Shown piece after piece: positions 1 to 6,355 of a stretch of 7,376 nucleotides of DNA. Each line of letters starts with the position of its first letter. The stretch's first letter is position 1. Position numbers and translations under genes: made by a program. The DNA comes from Myxococcales bacterium. Lineage in GTDB: Bacteria; Myxococcota_A; UBA9042; PHBI01; JAAZYN01. Below the pieces are notes generated by a model. It saw nothing but the letters and a program-made list of their open reading frames with translations, had not been told where the DNA came from and ran no database searches. Where the stretch lies: the NCBI GenBank assembly GCA_014239625.1, contig JAAZYN010000147.1, positions 286 to 7,661 of the forward strand, given 5' to 3'.

Positions 1-1143
1 GATATCGGTGAACGTGCCACTCCCGTCATTTCGGTAGATCTGCGCGACTTCACCTGGCCCGTCGTCGCCGGTAAGCAGGATGTCCAGGTCGCCGTCGCCA
101 TCCACGTCCGCGACGGCCCGGCCGGTCATGCTGTCTGGACGAAACGTGCCGATCGGATGCGCCGTCCAGATGCCGTCGAGAGACGATGGCTGCTCCAACC
201 ACCCGAGCCCACCCAGCGTGCTGACCACGATGTCGAGACGACCGTCACCGCTGAGATCTGTGAACTTCGCATGGAAGCCCGCGGCGCGACCGTCGCTCTG
301 TCGGATCCGGTGCTCTTCGAAGTCGATCCGGCCGTCCGGCGCTCCTACGTTCTCAAAGATGACCATGCGGTCCTCTCCGGTGATGCCGCCGAGGATGTCC
401 ATATCGCCGTCCCCGTCGATGTCGACCGGCTCCGCATTTCGCGGAATGAGATAAGCGCCCAGCACGTGCTCGGTCCAGCCGTCGGCCACGAGGGGATCGC
501 CGGTGACCTCGAGCACGGAAATGGTGGTCGGCGTCGCCTCATCCCGACGCGGGTTCTGGGCGCCCTTGTTGGGCGTCGCGACCTCCGGGACGCCATCGCC
601 ATCGAAGTCGGCGAAGAACACGCGGATGAACGAACCCCGTCCCTGCGTCTGGGGCAGGATGAGACGCGGCCAGGGATCGGTGCGGGCCCGGCTGCCGCCT
701 GGGTTCTGCAGGTAGATGAGATGCGCCAACTCGCACGACGCGATCACATCCGGATAGCCATCACCGTTCACGTCGGCGATGGCGGCGTCCTCCGGCGCCG
801 CGGCCTCAACCCCCTCGGCCAGGGTGATGTTGACCCAGTCATCAGGATTGGCCGACCCGAAGGCCAGCCGCACGTGCCCGTCCGGCACCCCGTCGTATCG
901 GGTGTCGGACTCGTGCACGGACACGATGTCCTCGAAGCCGTCACCGTCGATGTCCCCCATCACGAGACCGTCGCTGCCGCTGATGGGCTCACCTGCCGTC
1001 GCGGGGTCGTCGATCAGGTGCTCACGCCAGGAAATGTACTCGCCGTCCGGGGTGCGGGCCTGGGTCGGTGTGTGGCCAACCAGCGGCTGCGCCACGCTCC
1101 ATCCGGCGGGGAAGAAGATCAGGAAGAACAGTGCCTTGCGCAT
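1..1143 (-). CDS. Secreted FG-GAP/VCBS repeat protein, 3' end cut by window edge
   Basis: The visible 381 codons stay open to the left edge, so the C-terminus is missing. Residues 1-18 form a Sec-type signal peptide: MRK, a hydrophobic run ALFFLIFF, then a likely cleavage after SVA. The mature part carries six calcium-binding loops of the FG-GAP/VCBS (integrin-alpha-like beta-propeller) kind, beginning near residues 63 (GDIDGDGFEDIV), 123 (ADVNGDGYPDVI), 178 (ADFDGDGVPEV), 240 (VDIDGDGDMDIL), 295 (TDLSGDGRLDIV) and 345 (ADVDGDGDLDIL), spaced about 50-62 residues apart. Such proteins are extracellular or periplasmic, bind Ca2+, and usually serve binding or scaffold roles; no catalytic motif is seen. 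The ATG at 1143-1141 is preceded by GAGG (1149-1152) with 5 nt spacing. The gene lies 39 nt behind the Tat flavoprotein gene and is probably cotranscribed with it. The fold assignment is firm; the ligand or partner is unknown. Confidence 0.9.
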   Translation of the reverse strand, partial: MRKALFFLIFFPAGWSVAQPLVGHTPTQARTPDGEYISWREHLIDDPATAGEPISGSDGLVMGDIDGDGFEDIVSVHESDTRYDGVPDGHVRLAFGSANPDDWVNITLAEGVEAAAPEDAAIADVNGDGYPDVIASCELAHLIYLQNPGGSRARTDPWPRLILPQTQGRGSFIRVFFADFDGDGVPEVATPNKGAQNPRRDEATPTTISVLEVTGDPLVADGWTEHVLGAYLIPRNAEPVDIDGDGDMDILGGITGEDRMVIFENVGAPDGRIDFEEHRIRQSDGRAAGFHAKFTDLSGDGRLDIVVSTLGGLGWLEQPSSLDGIWTAHPIGTFRPDSMTGRAVADVDGDGDLDILLTGDDGPGEVAQIYRNDGSGTFTDI

Positions 1144-1182
1144 GGCGTCCTCGCGGTTGTGGCGTCGTTCAGGGCACCGGCG

Positions 1183-3264
1183 TCAGACCGAGGATTCTTC
1201 GGCGGCATGTGTACCGGCGATGTAGCCATGAACGTGTCCCTTGCCCAGGCCGTGCTTGTTGAGCCCCCCCACCGCTTCGCCGCCCGCGTAAAGACCCGGA
1301 ATGACCTGGCCCTGCATGTCGACGACCTGCTGCCGGCCGTTGACGCGAAGACCGCCATAGGAGTCGTGCCAGATCACCATGATCGAAAGCGCGTAGAAGG
1401 GCGGGGTCGAGACGGGGTTCATCGGCGCATCCGCCTCGCGCTCGAAATCGGGATCGGCCCCCGCCTCCACGTAGCTGTTCCAGGTGGTCACGGTGTCGGC
1501 CAGGTGGCGCAGCGGAACCCGCTGGAACTCGTGGCCCGCGGCGATCTTCTCGGCCAGCTCCTCGAGCGTATCGGACTGGAAGAAGTAGCCGTTGTCCGAC
1601 ACGTAAGGGTGACGGAGCTCCCACCCCGTGCGCTCGACCGCCTCCTGGTCGAAGATCGCCCACAGCGGTCCGGAGTAGTAGTGGGGAGGCTTGGACCCCT
1701 CGTTGATCGCCAGCGCGGCATCGAGCCCATGGTCGTAGCTGTACATCTGGCGGACCCACTCCTTCCGGCAGTTGCGCCAGTCGAGCGGGGTGTGCTCCAG
1801 CCCCCGGCCCGGGGCGCCGCCGCCACCCGGATACCGGCTGCCGGCAGGCCGGGTGGGCAGCCGGACCTCGTTGAAGAAGCGCTTCCCAACCTGATTCACG
1901 GCGATGAACTCTTCGAAGCCGGCGGTGCCGACGTTGACCCCCGCGGAACCGCGGAAGCCGAACGTCGGGTGACCGGGCATCATGGTCGTGTAGGCGTCGC
2001 GGGTCCCGAGGCGGGTCGAGATGTGGAACGTGGTGGGATAGGACAGGTTCTGCTGCATGCCCGCCAGGTTGGCGCCGATCCGCAATCCCGCCGTGAGCGC
2101 GCTGGCATCCTGACCATGCGGGCCCTGCAGCGCGTAGCCGCTGGTCGGGAACGCGGGTTCCCGTAACGCCGGATAAAACATGCTGCGAACCTCGGGATTG
2201 CCCGCGTGGCCCCCGCTTCCAAGAATGACCGCCCGGCGCGCGCGGATGCTGACCGTCTCCCGCTGCTCGTCGACATTGCCGTTCTGCCAGTAGCTCCGCA
2301 GCAGCTCGCCGGTCTCCGGGTGATGGCGCGGCGAGTAGTGGGCGCGGATCCCCATCACCCGGCCGGAGAACGGCTGCTCGCGGACGAGTTCGTCGAAGTG
2401 TCGAAAGAACATGAACTCGACGCCCTTTTCCCGGGCCGAGAACTCCAGGGGCCGGGAAAGGGCCACCCCGTTGCTGACGGCGTTGGGTCCGACCGAGCGA
2501 CTCGCATTGTTCATCTGCACCGGCGCGAACGGACTCGTGCGCTCAGGATCGGCGACGCCGGCGTCCTCAGCGGTGATCGTCCCCGCCTTGATGTTGGTCT
2601 CCTCGCCCAGCATGAGGAAGCAGCGCGCGCCGCGTGCGCGCGACAATCCGCCACCGCCGTGCGTACCGCCGACCCGCGCGAAGCGCACGTAGTTGTCGAT
2701 CAGGAACTGTCGGGTCGCCGGACAGTGCTCGGCCCACGAGCGCGCAAGCTCCCGTTCGTTGTAGCGGTACGGGCTCTGGGCCTTGGTGTCGAGGACGGAC
2801 CAATCGGTCATGTCCGTGAACAAGAGCTCAACATTGTCGTCGAGCTCCTCCGGGGCCTCGGTCGGGTCGACGGTGATGAAGCCCTCGTGGTCGCTCTCGC
2901 CCGTCATGTCCCGACGCTGGACCGGGTCGCCTCCGCCAAGCGAGAGAAACGCGCCGCTGTGCAGCATCCGGCCCCCAGCGTCGAAGTTCGAATCGACCAC
3001 GAGCACGCTGGCCCCGCGGTCCCGCGCGCGGATGGCCGCCGTCAGGCCCACGCACCCGGCCCCCGCGATGACGACGTCCACTTCGTAGTCCCAGGCGATG
3101 TCGGAGCTCGTCGCGGGGACCTGCGCAGCCGCCTGTTCCGGCTCCAGCAGGGCGCCGGCCCCCAGCCCCGCCGCGGCGCCTGTCTTGACGAAGTCTCGGC
3201 GCGTGAGACGGGTCGCCTTCTCGAGCTCCGGCTCGTCCCGCCGAGTGTCGTGTGTCTTGGCCAT
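1183..3264 (-). CDS. Tat-exported FAD-dependent oxidoreductase (fumarate reductase/ketosteroid dehydrogenase superfamily)
   Basis: A 693-residue flavoprotein. Residues 19-40 hold a twin-arginine signal (TRRDFVKTGAAAG, with RR at 22-23 followed by an Ala/Gly-rich hydrophobic stretch), so it should be exported folded with FAD bound. The Rossmann motif is at 62-73 (VDVVIAGAGCVG), followed by an E/D-type ribose ligand in LVVDSN. The C-terminus has the family signature SYGGLRV near 636 and VIPGLYAGGEAVGG at 654-667, then GKGHVHGYIAGTHAA. This architecture matches FAD_binding_2 proteins, which reduce or dehydrogenate alpha,beta-unsaturated acids, quinone-like substrates or 3-ketosteroids; the substrate cannot be named here. 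An upstream in-frame TTG at 3306 would add 14 residues, but the ATG at 3264 has the better ribosome site (GGAGA, 7 nt spacer) and puts the RR pair at a normal distance. The partner gene downstream encodes a secreted FG-GAP protein. The superfamily is confident; the exact activity is not. Confidence 0.9.
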   Translation of the reverse strand: MAKTHDTRRDEPELEKATRLTRRDFVKTGAAAGLGAGALLEPEQAAAQVPATSSDIAWDYEVDVVIAGAGCVGLTAAIRARDRGASVLVVDSNFDAGGRMLHSGAFLSLGGGDPVQRRDMTGESDHEGFITVDPTEAPEELDDNVELLFTDMTDWSVLDTKAQSPYRYNERELARSWAEHCPATRQFLIDNYVRFARVGGTHGGGGLSRARGARCFLMLGEETNIKAGTITAEDAGVADPERTSPFAPVQMNNASRSVGPNAVSNGVALSRPLEFSAREKGVEFMFFRHFDELVREQPFSGRVMGIRAHYSPRHHPETGELLRSYWQNGNVDEQRETVSIRARRAVILGSGGHAGNPEVRSMFYPALREPAFPTSGYALQGPHGQDASALTAGLRIGANLAGMQQNLSYPTTFHISTRLGTRDAYTTMMPGHPTFGFRGSAGVNVGTAGFEEFIAVNQVGKRFFNEVRLPTRPAGSRYPGGGGAPGRGLEHTPLDWRNCRKEWVRQMYSYDHGLDAALAINEGSKPPHYYSGPLWAIFDQEAVERTGWELRHPYVSDNGYFFQSDTLEELAEKIAAGHEFQRVPLRHLADTVTTWNSYVEAGADPDFEREADAPMNPVSTPPFYALSIMVIWHDSYGGLRVNGRQQVVDMQGQVIPGLYAGGEAVGGLNKHGLGKGHVHGYIAGTHAAEESSV

Positions 3265-3386
3265 GACTCGTTCTCCGGGATGGTCGCCACGGTCGCGCTG
3301 TCGCAAGCTATTCGTGGAACACTACTGCGCTCGCCGCACGAAGTCCACGAAGCCGGACAACGCCCGGGCACATTCCGCAAAGTAGG
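3265..3386. other. Divergent spacer between the exported-protein operon and the ligase remnant
   Basis: This 122-bp stretch should hold the minus-strand promoter for the flavoprotein operon, but I see no convincing -35/-10 pair. It contains a short tandem direct repeat, CACGAAG at 3337-3343 and 3346-3352 (9-bp period), which could be an operator half-site pair or chance. No small gene with a credible start and ribosome site is visible on either strand. Confidence 0.4.
3272..3276 (-). promoter_or_regulatory. Ribosome binding site that fixes the flavoprotein start
   Basis: On the minus strand GGAGA sits 7 nt before the ATG at 3264-3262. The alternative in-frame TTG at 3306 lacks comparable complementarity. 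This supports the 693-residue form, whose N-terminus is a normal Tat leader. Confidence 0.65.
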
Positions 3387-4193
3387 ATGCTCCGTCCGAG
3401 CTCCTGAACCAGATCGTCGAAGTCTCCGACCAGCTCAAGGCGACCCGGTCGCGCTCCGCCAAGATCGGAGCCATCGCGCACCTCCTACAGGGACGCACCG
3501 CGCACGAGTTCCGCACCATCGTCGCGTGGATGTCCGGCGACCTGCTCCAGGGCCGCATCGGCATCAGCAAAGGGCGCGCGCACCAGTACGGCCGGGGCGT
3601 CGCGGCATCGGAGCGGCCCGGCCTGACGATCGCGGACGTGGACGGCGCCCTCATGGCGGTGCGGGAGGCCACGGGGCCGGGGTCGCTGGGGGTCCGGGAA
3701 CGGCTCCTGCACGATCTCCTTGAGAGAGCGACCGAGGCGGAGCAGGCGTTCCTCGTGGGGTTGCTCGCGGCGGAGCTACGGCAGGGCGCGCTGGGCGGCG
3801 TCATGATCGAAGGGATCGCGAGCGCAGCCGGGGTGCCGGGCCACGGCGTCCGCCGCGCCGCGATGCTGTCGGGAGAGCTGCCGGCGGTCGCCCTTGCACC
3901 GGCAGGGCGACCGGGTGGAGCTGTACAGCCGATCGTTGCGCCGGATGACGCCGTCGCTGCCCGAGATCGTCGCGTAGGCCCGGGCCCTTCCCGTCGACCG
4001 GATCATCTTGGACGGCGAGACCATGCGGTTCGCTCCGGGCGGGACACCGCTGGGTCTCGGCGCGGCGATGGAGCGGTTCGGCCGGAAGTCCGCCGCCCGG
4101 GTCGTCGAGCCCGGCGAGTACGCCACCGTCACGCCGGTCTTCTTCGACTGCCTGATGGCCGACGGGGGCTCGCGGGGGCGTGGGGGCTGTTAG
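3387..4193 (+). pseudogene. Decayed ATP-dependent DNA ligase (N-terminal and partial adenylation domain)
   Basis: Intact relatives are about 500-residue ATP-dependent ligases that seal nicks through a lysine-AMP intermediate. From 3401, one frame reads the N-terminal DNA-binding domain (ATRSRSAKIGAIAHLL, then WMSGDLLQGRIGIS, then ERATEAEQAFLVGLLAAELR and RRAAMLSGELPAVA). Near 3891 the homology jumps to another frame, LHRQGDRVELYSRSLRRMTP, then VDRIILDGETMRF, MERFGRK and VTPVFFD, matching the adenylation domain. Lesions: the ATG at 3387 is out of frame with the body (TGA follows at 3405); roughly 50-60 codons are missing at the frame jump, including the catalytic KxDG lysine motif; an in-frame TAG lies at 3975-3977 inside EIVA*ARALPVD; and homology stops after FFDCLMADGG (about 4168), so the rest of the adenylation domain and the OB-fold are absent. 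Family membership rests on recognised motifs. Loss of function is nearly certain because the nucleophile is gone. Confidence 0.85.
4164..4186 (+). other. G-rich tract with three G5 runs at the broken end of the ligase remnant
   Basis: G5 runs lie at 4164-4168, 4174-4178 and 4182-4186. Shorter G3-G4 runs follow between about 4203 and 4221, after a 16-nt break. Three runs alone fall short of a canonical intramolecular quadruplex. The tract coincides with the point where ligase homology ends and the dioxygenase leader begins, so it may be a rearrangement scar or simply GC-rich filler. Confidence 0.35.
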
Positions 4194-4243
4194 CCCTCGA
4201 CAGGGCCCGAGGGGACGAGGGAGACTGTGGGCCAGGCTCGCGG

Positions 4244-5077
4244 ATGTCCCGTATGGAACAGCAATCCTTACCAGCCCAGAAGCTCGCCGAGCTGCAGCAG
4301 CGCGGGTTCACGGTCCTGTGGAAGCAGCTCGACGGAGGGCAGCTGCAGGAACTGAGGCAGAGCGCCAGCGAGGCCTTGGATGCGGCGCGCGAGTCCGTGG
4401 CGCGAGGGGAGCGGATCCCCTTTCAGCCAGGGACGCGCGACTTCGAGTCGGCCAGCTCCCTGTACCGCTGGGGCGCCGCGCCGCTCCGATTGCTCGACCA
4501 CCCGCTGGTGCACGCCACGGCCCGCGAGGTCTTCGGGCGCTACCTGCTGAACGACCTGACCGTCTTCTCCGTCCCGCCTGCGGACGCAGAGGCTCAAGTG
4601 TGCACGACCTCCTGGCACAGAGACTGTCCCATGACCCTTCCGGAGGGCGTCTCTGCGCACCTCTGGTTTCTGTTCGCGCTCGACGACTTTCGCCCGGACA
4701 ACGGGGCCACCTGGGTCGTCCCGCGCTCCCACATCCATGATGTCGGGAGGCTCGGAGCGCCCTGGCAGCCGCTCGACCCTGGCGACTTCCCCGGCGCTGT
4801 TCAGCTGCTGATGGATGCCGGGGATCTGACCATCCTCGACGCGCGGACGATCCACTCCAGCGGCCCGAATCGCAGCGCCCGAGCGCGGCGCCTGATGAAC
4901 CTCGGGCTCGTGCACCCGGCCATGCGCGCTCGCGTTCGCATCGACCACCGCGCCCTCGTCGGCGCCGAGCTCCTGGCCCGCTGCAGCGAGCGGGTGCGAG
5001 GGATGTTCGGTGAGCCGGCGGGGGAGCCCAGCGGAGCAGCCGCCTGCACCGATCCAGCCAGCGCCGAGGAGGGCTGA
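4244..5077 (+). CDS. Phytanoyl-CoA dioxygenase (PhyH) family Fe(II)/2-oxoglutarate oxygenase
   Basis: A 277-residue protein of the PhyH family, which hydroxylates small molecules using Fe(II), O2 and 2-oxoglutarate, and is common as a tailoring enzyme in bacterial secondary metabolism. The double-stranded beta-helix ligands are visible: HxD at H125/D127 (SWHRDCPM), the distal histidine H204 (TIHSSGPNRS) and R215, exactly 11 residues after H204, the spacing of the 2-oxoglutarate-binding arginine in human PhyH. The segment NGATWVVPRSHIHD matches the family's 'NGA..vvPGSH' strand, with Arg in place of the usual Gly. The start is uncertain: ATG 4244 and ATG 4253 are both possible, neither has a strong ribosome site, and the only purine-rich stretch (about 4212-4224) is too far upstream. 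The frame is open far 5' of 4244, but that part is ligase remnant. The P450 gene begins 3 nt after the stop, so the two are almost surely cotranscribed. The substrate is unknown. Confidence 0.88.
   Translation: MSRMEQQSLPAQKLAELQQRGFTVLWKQLDGGQLQELRQSASEALDAARESVARGERIPFQPGTRDFESASSLYRWGAAPLRLLDHPLVHATAREVFGRYLLNDLTVFSVPPADAEAQVCTTSWHRDCPMTLPEGVSAHLWFLFALDDFRPDNGATWVVPRSHIHDVGRLGAPWQPLDPGDFPGAVQLLMDAGDLTILDARTIHSSGPNRSARARRLMNLGLVHPAMRARVRIDHRALVGAELLARCSERVRGMFGEPAGEPSGAAACTDPASAEEG
5067..5072 (+). promoter_or_regulatory. Strong Shine-Dalgarno site for the P450 gene
   Basis: AGGAGG lies inside the last codons of the dioxygenase gene, 8 nt before GTG 5081. It decides the GTG start of the P450 and supports tight translational linkage of the two genes. 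Confidence 0.8.
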
Positions 5078-5080
5078 GCC

Positions 5081-6274
5081 GTGCCTGGCTTCGATCCATC
5101 CGACGATGCCTTCGTGCGCGATCCGCACGCGGTCTACTCCGCCGCGAGGGCTGCCGCGAAGGCGCCCTGGTCGGACACGCTCGACGGCTGGCTGTTCACC
5201 AGGTACGCGGACGTCGAGGGCATCCTGCGCGACCCAGCGCTGTTTTCCTCCGACGACAGCAGGGCGTCGCGCCCCCGGGTGCGTCGCGTGGAGAACCCGG
5301 CCGGCAGGAACCTGGTCTCCTCGGACCCGCCCGCGCACGCGCGGCTGCGACGCCTGCTCTCCCAGGAGTTCACGCCGGCCGCCGCGCGCCGCTGGCAGCA
5401 GCGGGTCGAGACGCTCACGCACGAGCTGCTCGATCAGCGGCTGGTCTCCGGCTCCCTGGACGTGGTCGCGGACCTGGCCGTGCCGCTCGTCTTGCGCGTC
5501 GCGGGGGAGCTGATCGGTGTGCCCACGGCCCGGCTGGGCACCCTCCGATCTTGGTCAGAAGCGGAGATCATGGCCATCACGCCCGCGCTTGACCCCGCGC
5601 TCGCCGATCAGCTGCGGGCGTGCTCCGCCCAGCTGCACAGCTACTGGGGGGAGGCGATCGCGGCGGCGCGCGAGAGCGCCCCGACACCCAGCCTGCTGTC
5701 TCGACTCGCCCAGGGCGGCATGACGCGAGACGAGCAGCTGGCCGACGAGGAGATCGCGGCCTTCCTGTCGCTCTTGCTGCGCGCGGCTACCCACACGACC
5801 TCCAACTGGATCGCCAACAGCGTCCACGCATTGCTGCAGCATCCGGACCAGCTGGCGCAGCTGGCCGAGGCGCCGGCGCTGGAGCCAGCTGCGGTCGAGG
5901 AGCTGCTGCGCTACGCGAGCCCGGTGCAGGCCGTGTATCGCATCGTGACCGAACCTTGTGAACTGCACGGGGCGTCGCTGCGCCCGGGTGAGCGGGTGTA
6001 CGCGGTCATCGCCTCAGCCAATCGAGACGAGCGGCAGTTCGAGGACCCTGACGAGTTGCGGCTGGATCGCGAGCTCGGCGCTCAGCTGGGATTCGGCGCT
6101 GGGATACACGTGTGCCTGGGGGCCTTCATGGCGCGGATCGAGCTCCGCGTCGCGCTGGGGCTGCTCCTCGAGCGGGTACCCCACCCGCGCTGCGTGATCC
6201 CCCTCGAGCACCTGGCCTGGCGCAGGACCTGGGCGATCCGTGAGCTGGAGCGGCTGCCTGTAAGAGCGGGCTGA
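5081..6274 (+). CDS. Cytochrome P450 (bacterial soluble class)
   Basis: A 397-residue soluble P450, the usual length for bacterial enzymes that take electrons from a separate ferredoxin and reductase, neither of which is encoded here. Landmarks in order: C-helix DPPAHARLRRLL at 82-93, with the heme-propionate His/Arg pair (H86, R90); I-helix AATHTTSNWI at 235-244; K-helix ExxR at E274-R277 (EELLRYASPVQ); and the heme-thiolate loop FGAGIHVCLG at 338-347, with Cys345 as axial ligand. The I-helix is unusual: the common A-G-x-E/D-T-T reads A-A-T-H-T-T, so the acid of the proton-delivery acid-alcohol pair is His238, while Thr239 is kept. Cofactor-binding elements are complete, so the enzyme should fold and bind heme. 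It follows the PhyH oxygenase by 3 nt and precedes a radical SAM gene, suggesting oxidative tailoring of a natural product. The subfamily cannot be assigned by eye. Confidence 0.95.
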   Translation: MPGFDPSDDAFVRDPHAVYSAARAAAKAPWSDTLDGWLFTRYADVEGILRDPALFSSDDSRASRPRVRRVENPAGRNLVSSDPPAHARLRRLLSQEFTPAAARRWQQRVETLTHELLDQRLVSGSLDVVADLAVPLVLRVAGELIGVPTARLGTLRSWSEAEIMAITPALDPALADQLRACSAQLHSYWGEAIAAARESAPTPSLLSRLAQGGMTRDEQLADEEIAAFLSLLLRAATHTTSNWIANSVHALLQHPDQLAQLAEAPALEPAAVEELLRYASPVQAVYRIVTEPCELHGASLRPGERVYAVIASANRDERQFEDPDELRLDRELGAQLGFGAGIHVCLGAFMARIELRVALGLLLERVPHPRCVIPLEHLAWRRTWAIRELERLPVRAG

Positions 6275-6285
6275 TGGCCGGGGTG

Positions 6286-6303
6286 GCGCCCCGCGTGGGG
6301 CGC
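6286..6303 (+). terminator. Perfect GC hairpin after the P450 gene (weak terminator or attenuator)
   Basis: The 7-bp inverted repeat GCGCCCC (6286-6292) and GGGGCGC (6297-6303) encloses a GCGT loop, 11 nt after the P450 stop. No T-run follows (GGCGGTTAGTGCTTCCC), so it is not a standard intrinsic terminator. It may reduce read-through into the radical SAM gene or protect the upstream mRNA 3' end. Confidence 0.35.
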
Positions 6304-6355
6304 GGCGGTTAGTGCTTCCCAGCGCTGGTGGGGCGCATGTTATGGTGTGCTCCTG

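Noticed and set aside
62..1000. Recurring GATGTCC/GTCGCCGTC-like words suggesting a DNA repeat array
   Set aside because: They are the codons of the DxDGDG loops in the FG-GAP gene on the minus strand, so the repetition is at protein level. No CRISPR-like regular repeat and spacer structure is present.
157..2166. A 669-codon open frame on the plus strand
   Set aside because: It is antisense to two well-supported genes, is rich in Arg/Val/Gly/His with no recognisable domain, and mirrors the codon pattern of the minus-strand genes.
2206..3723. A 505-codon plus-strand open frame
   Set aside because: It is antisense to the flavoprotein gene and then runs out of frame through the ligase remnant, with low-complexity Arg/Gly/Pro sequence and no homology.
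3322..3804. A minus-strand frame whose last residues (FAECARALSGFVDFVRRAQ) look protein-like
   Set aside because: Most of the frame is Ser/Arg/Pro-rich shadow antisense to the ligase remnant. The natural-looking tail is too short to assign.
3918..3947. AVQPIVAP in the first ligase frame, resembling the VQPMLA segment before the adenylation lysine
   Set aside because: The same bases in the other frame encode VELYSRSLRR, a longer and better match to the ligase adenylation domain. The resemblance is coincidental.
3530..5077. A continuous 515-codon frame joining the ligase N-terminal part to the dioxygenase, as if a fusion protein
   Set aside because: Between about 3891 and 4193 the family-like ligase sequence is in a different frame, and this frame there reads Arg/Gly-rich filler. 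Absence of stops is expected at this GC content.
4268..5422. A 384-codon minus-strand open frame
   Set aside because: It is opposite the dioxygenase and the start of the P450, whose catalytic motifs are intact, and has no recognisable domain.
6274..6312. A 12-codon ORF (MAGVAPRVGRGG) overlapping the P450 stop as TGATG, considered as a mini precursor peptide
   Set aside because: It is too short, lacks leader features, and its composition comes from the GC hairpin it overlaps.
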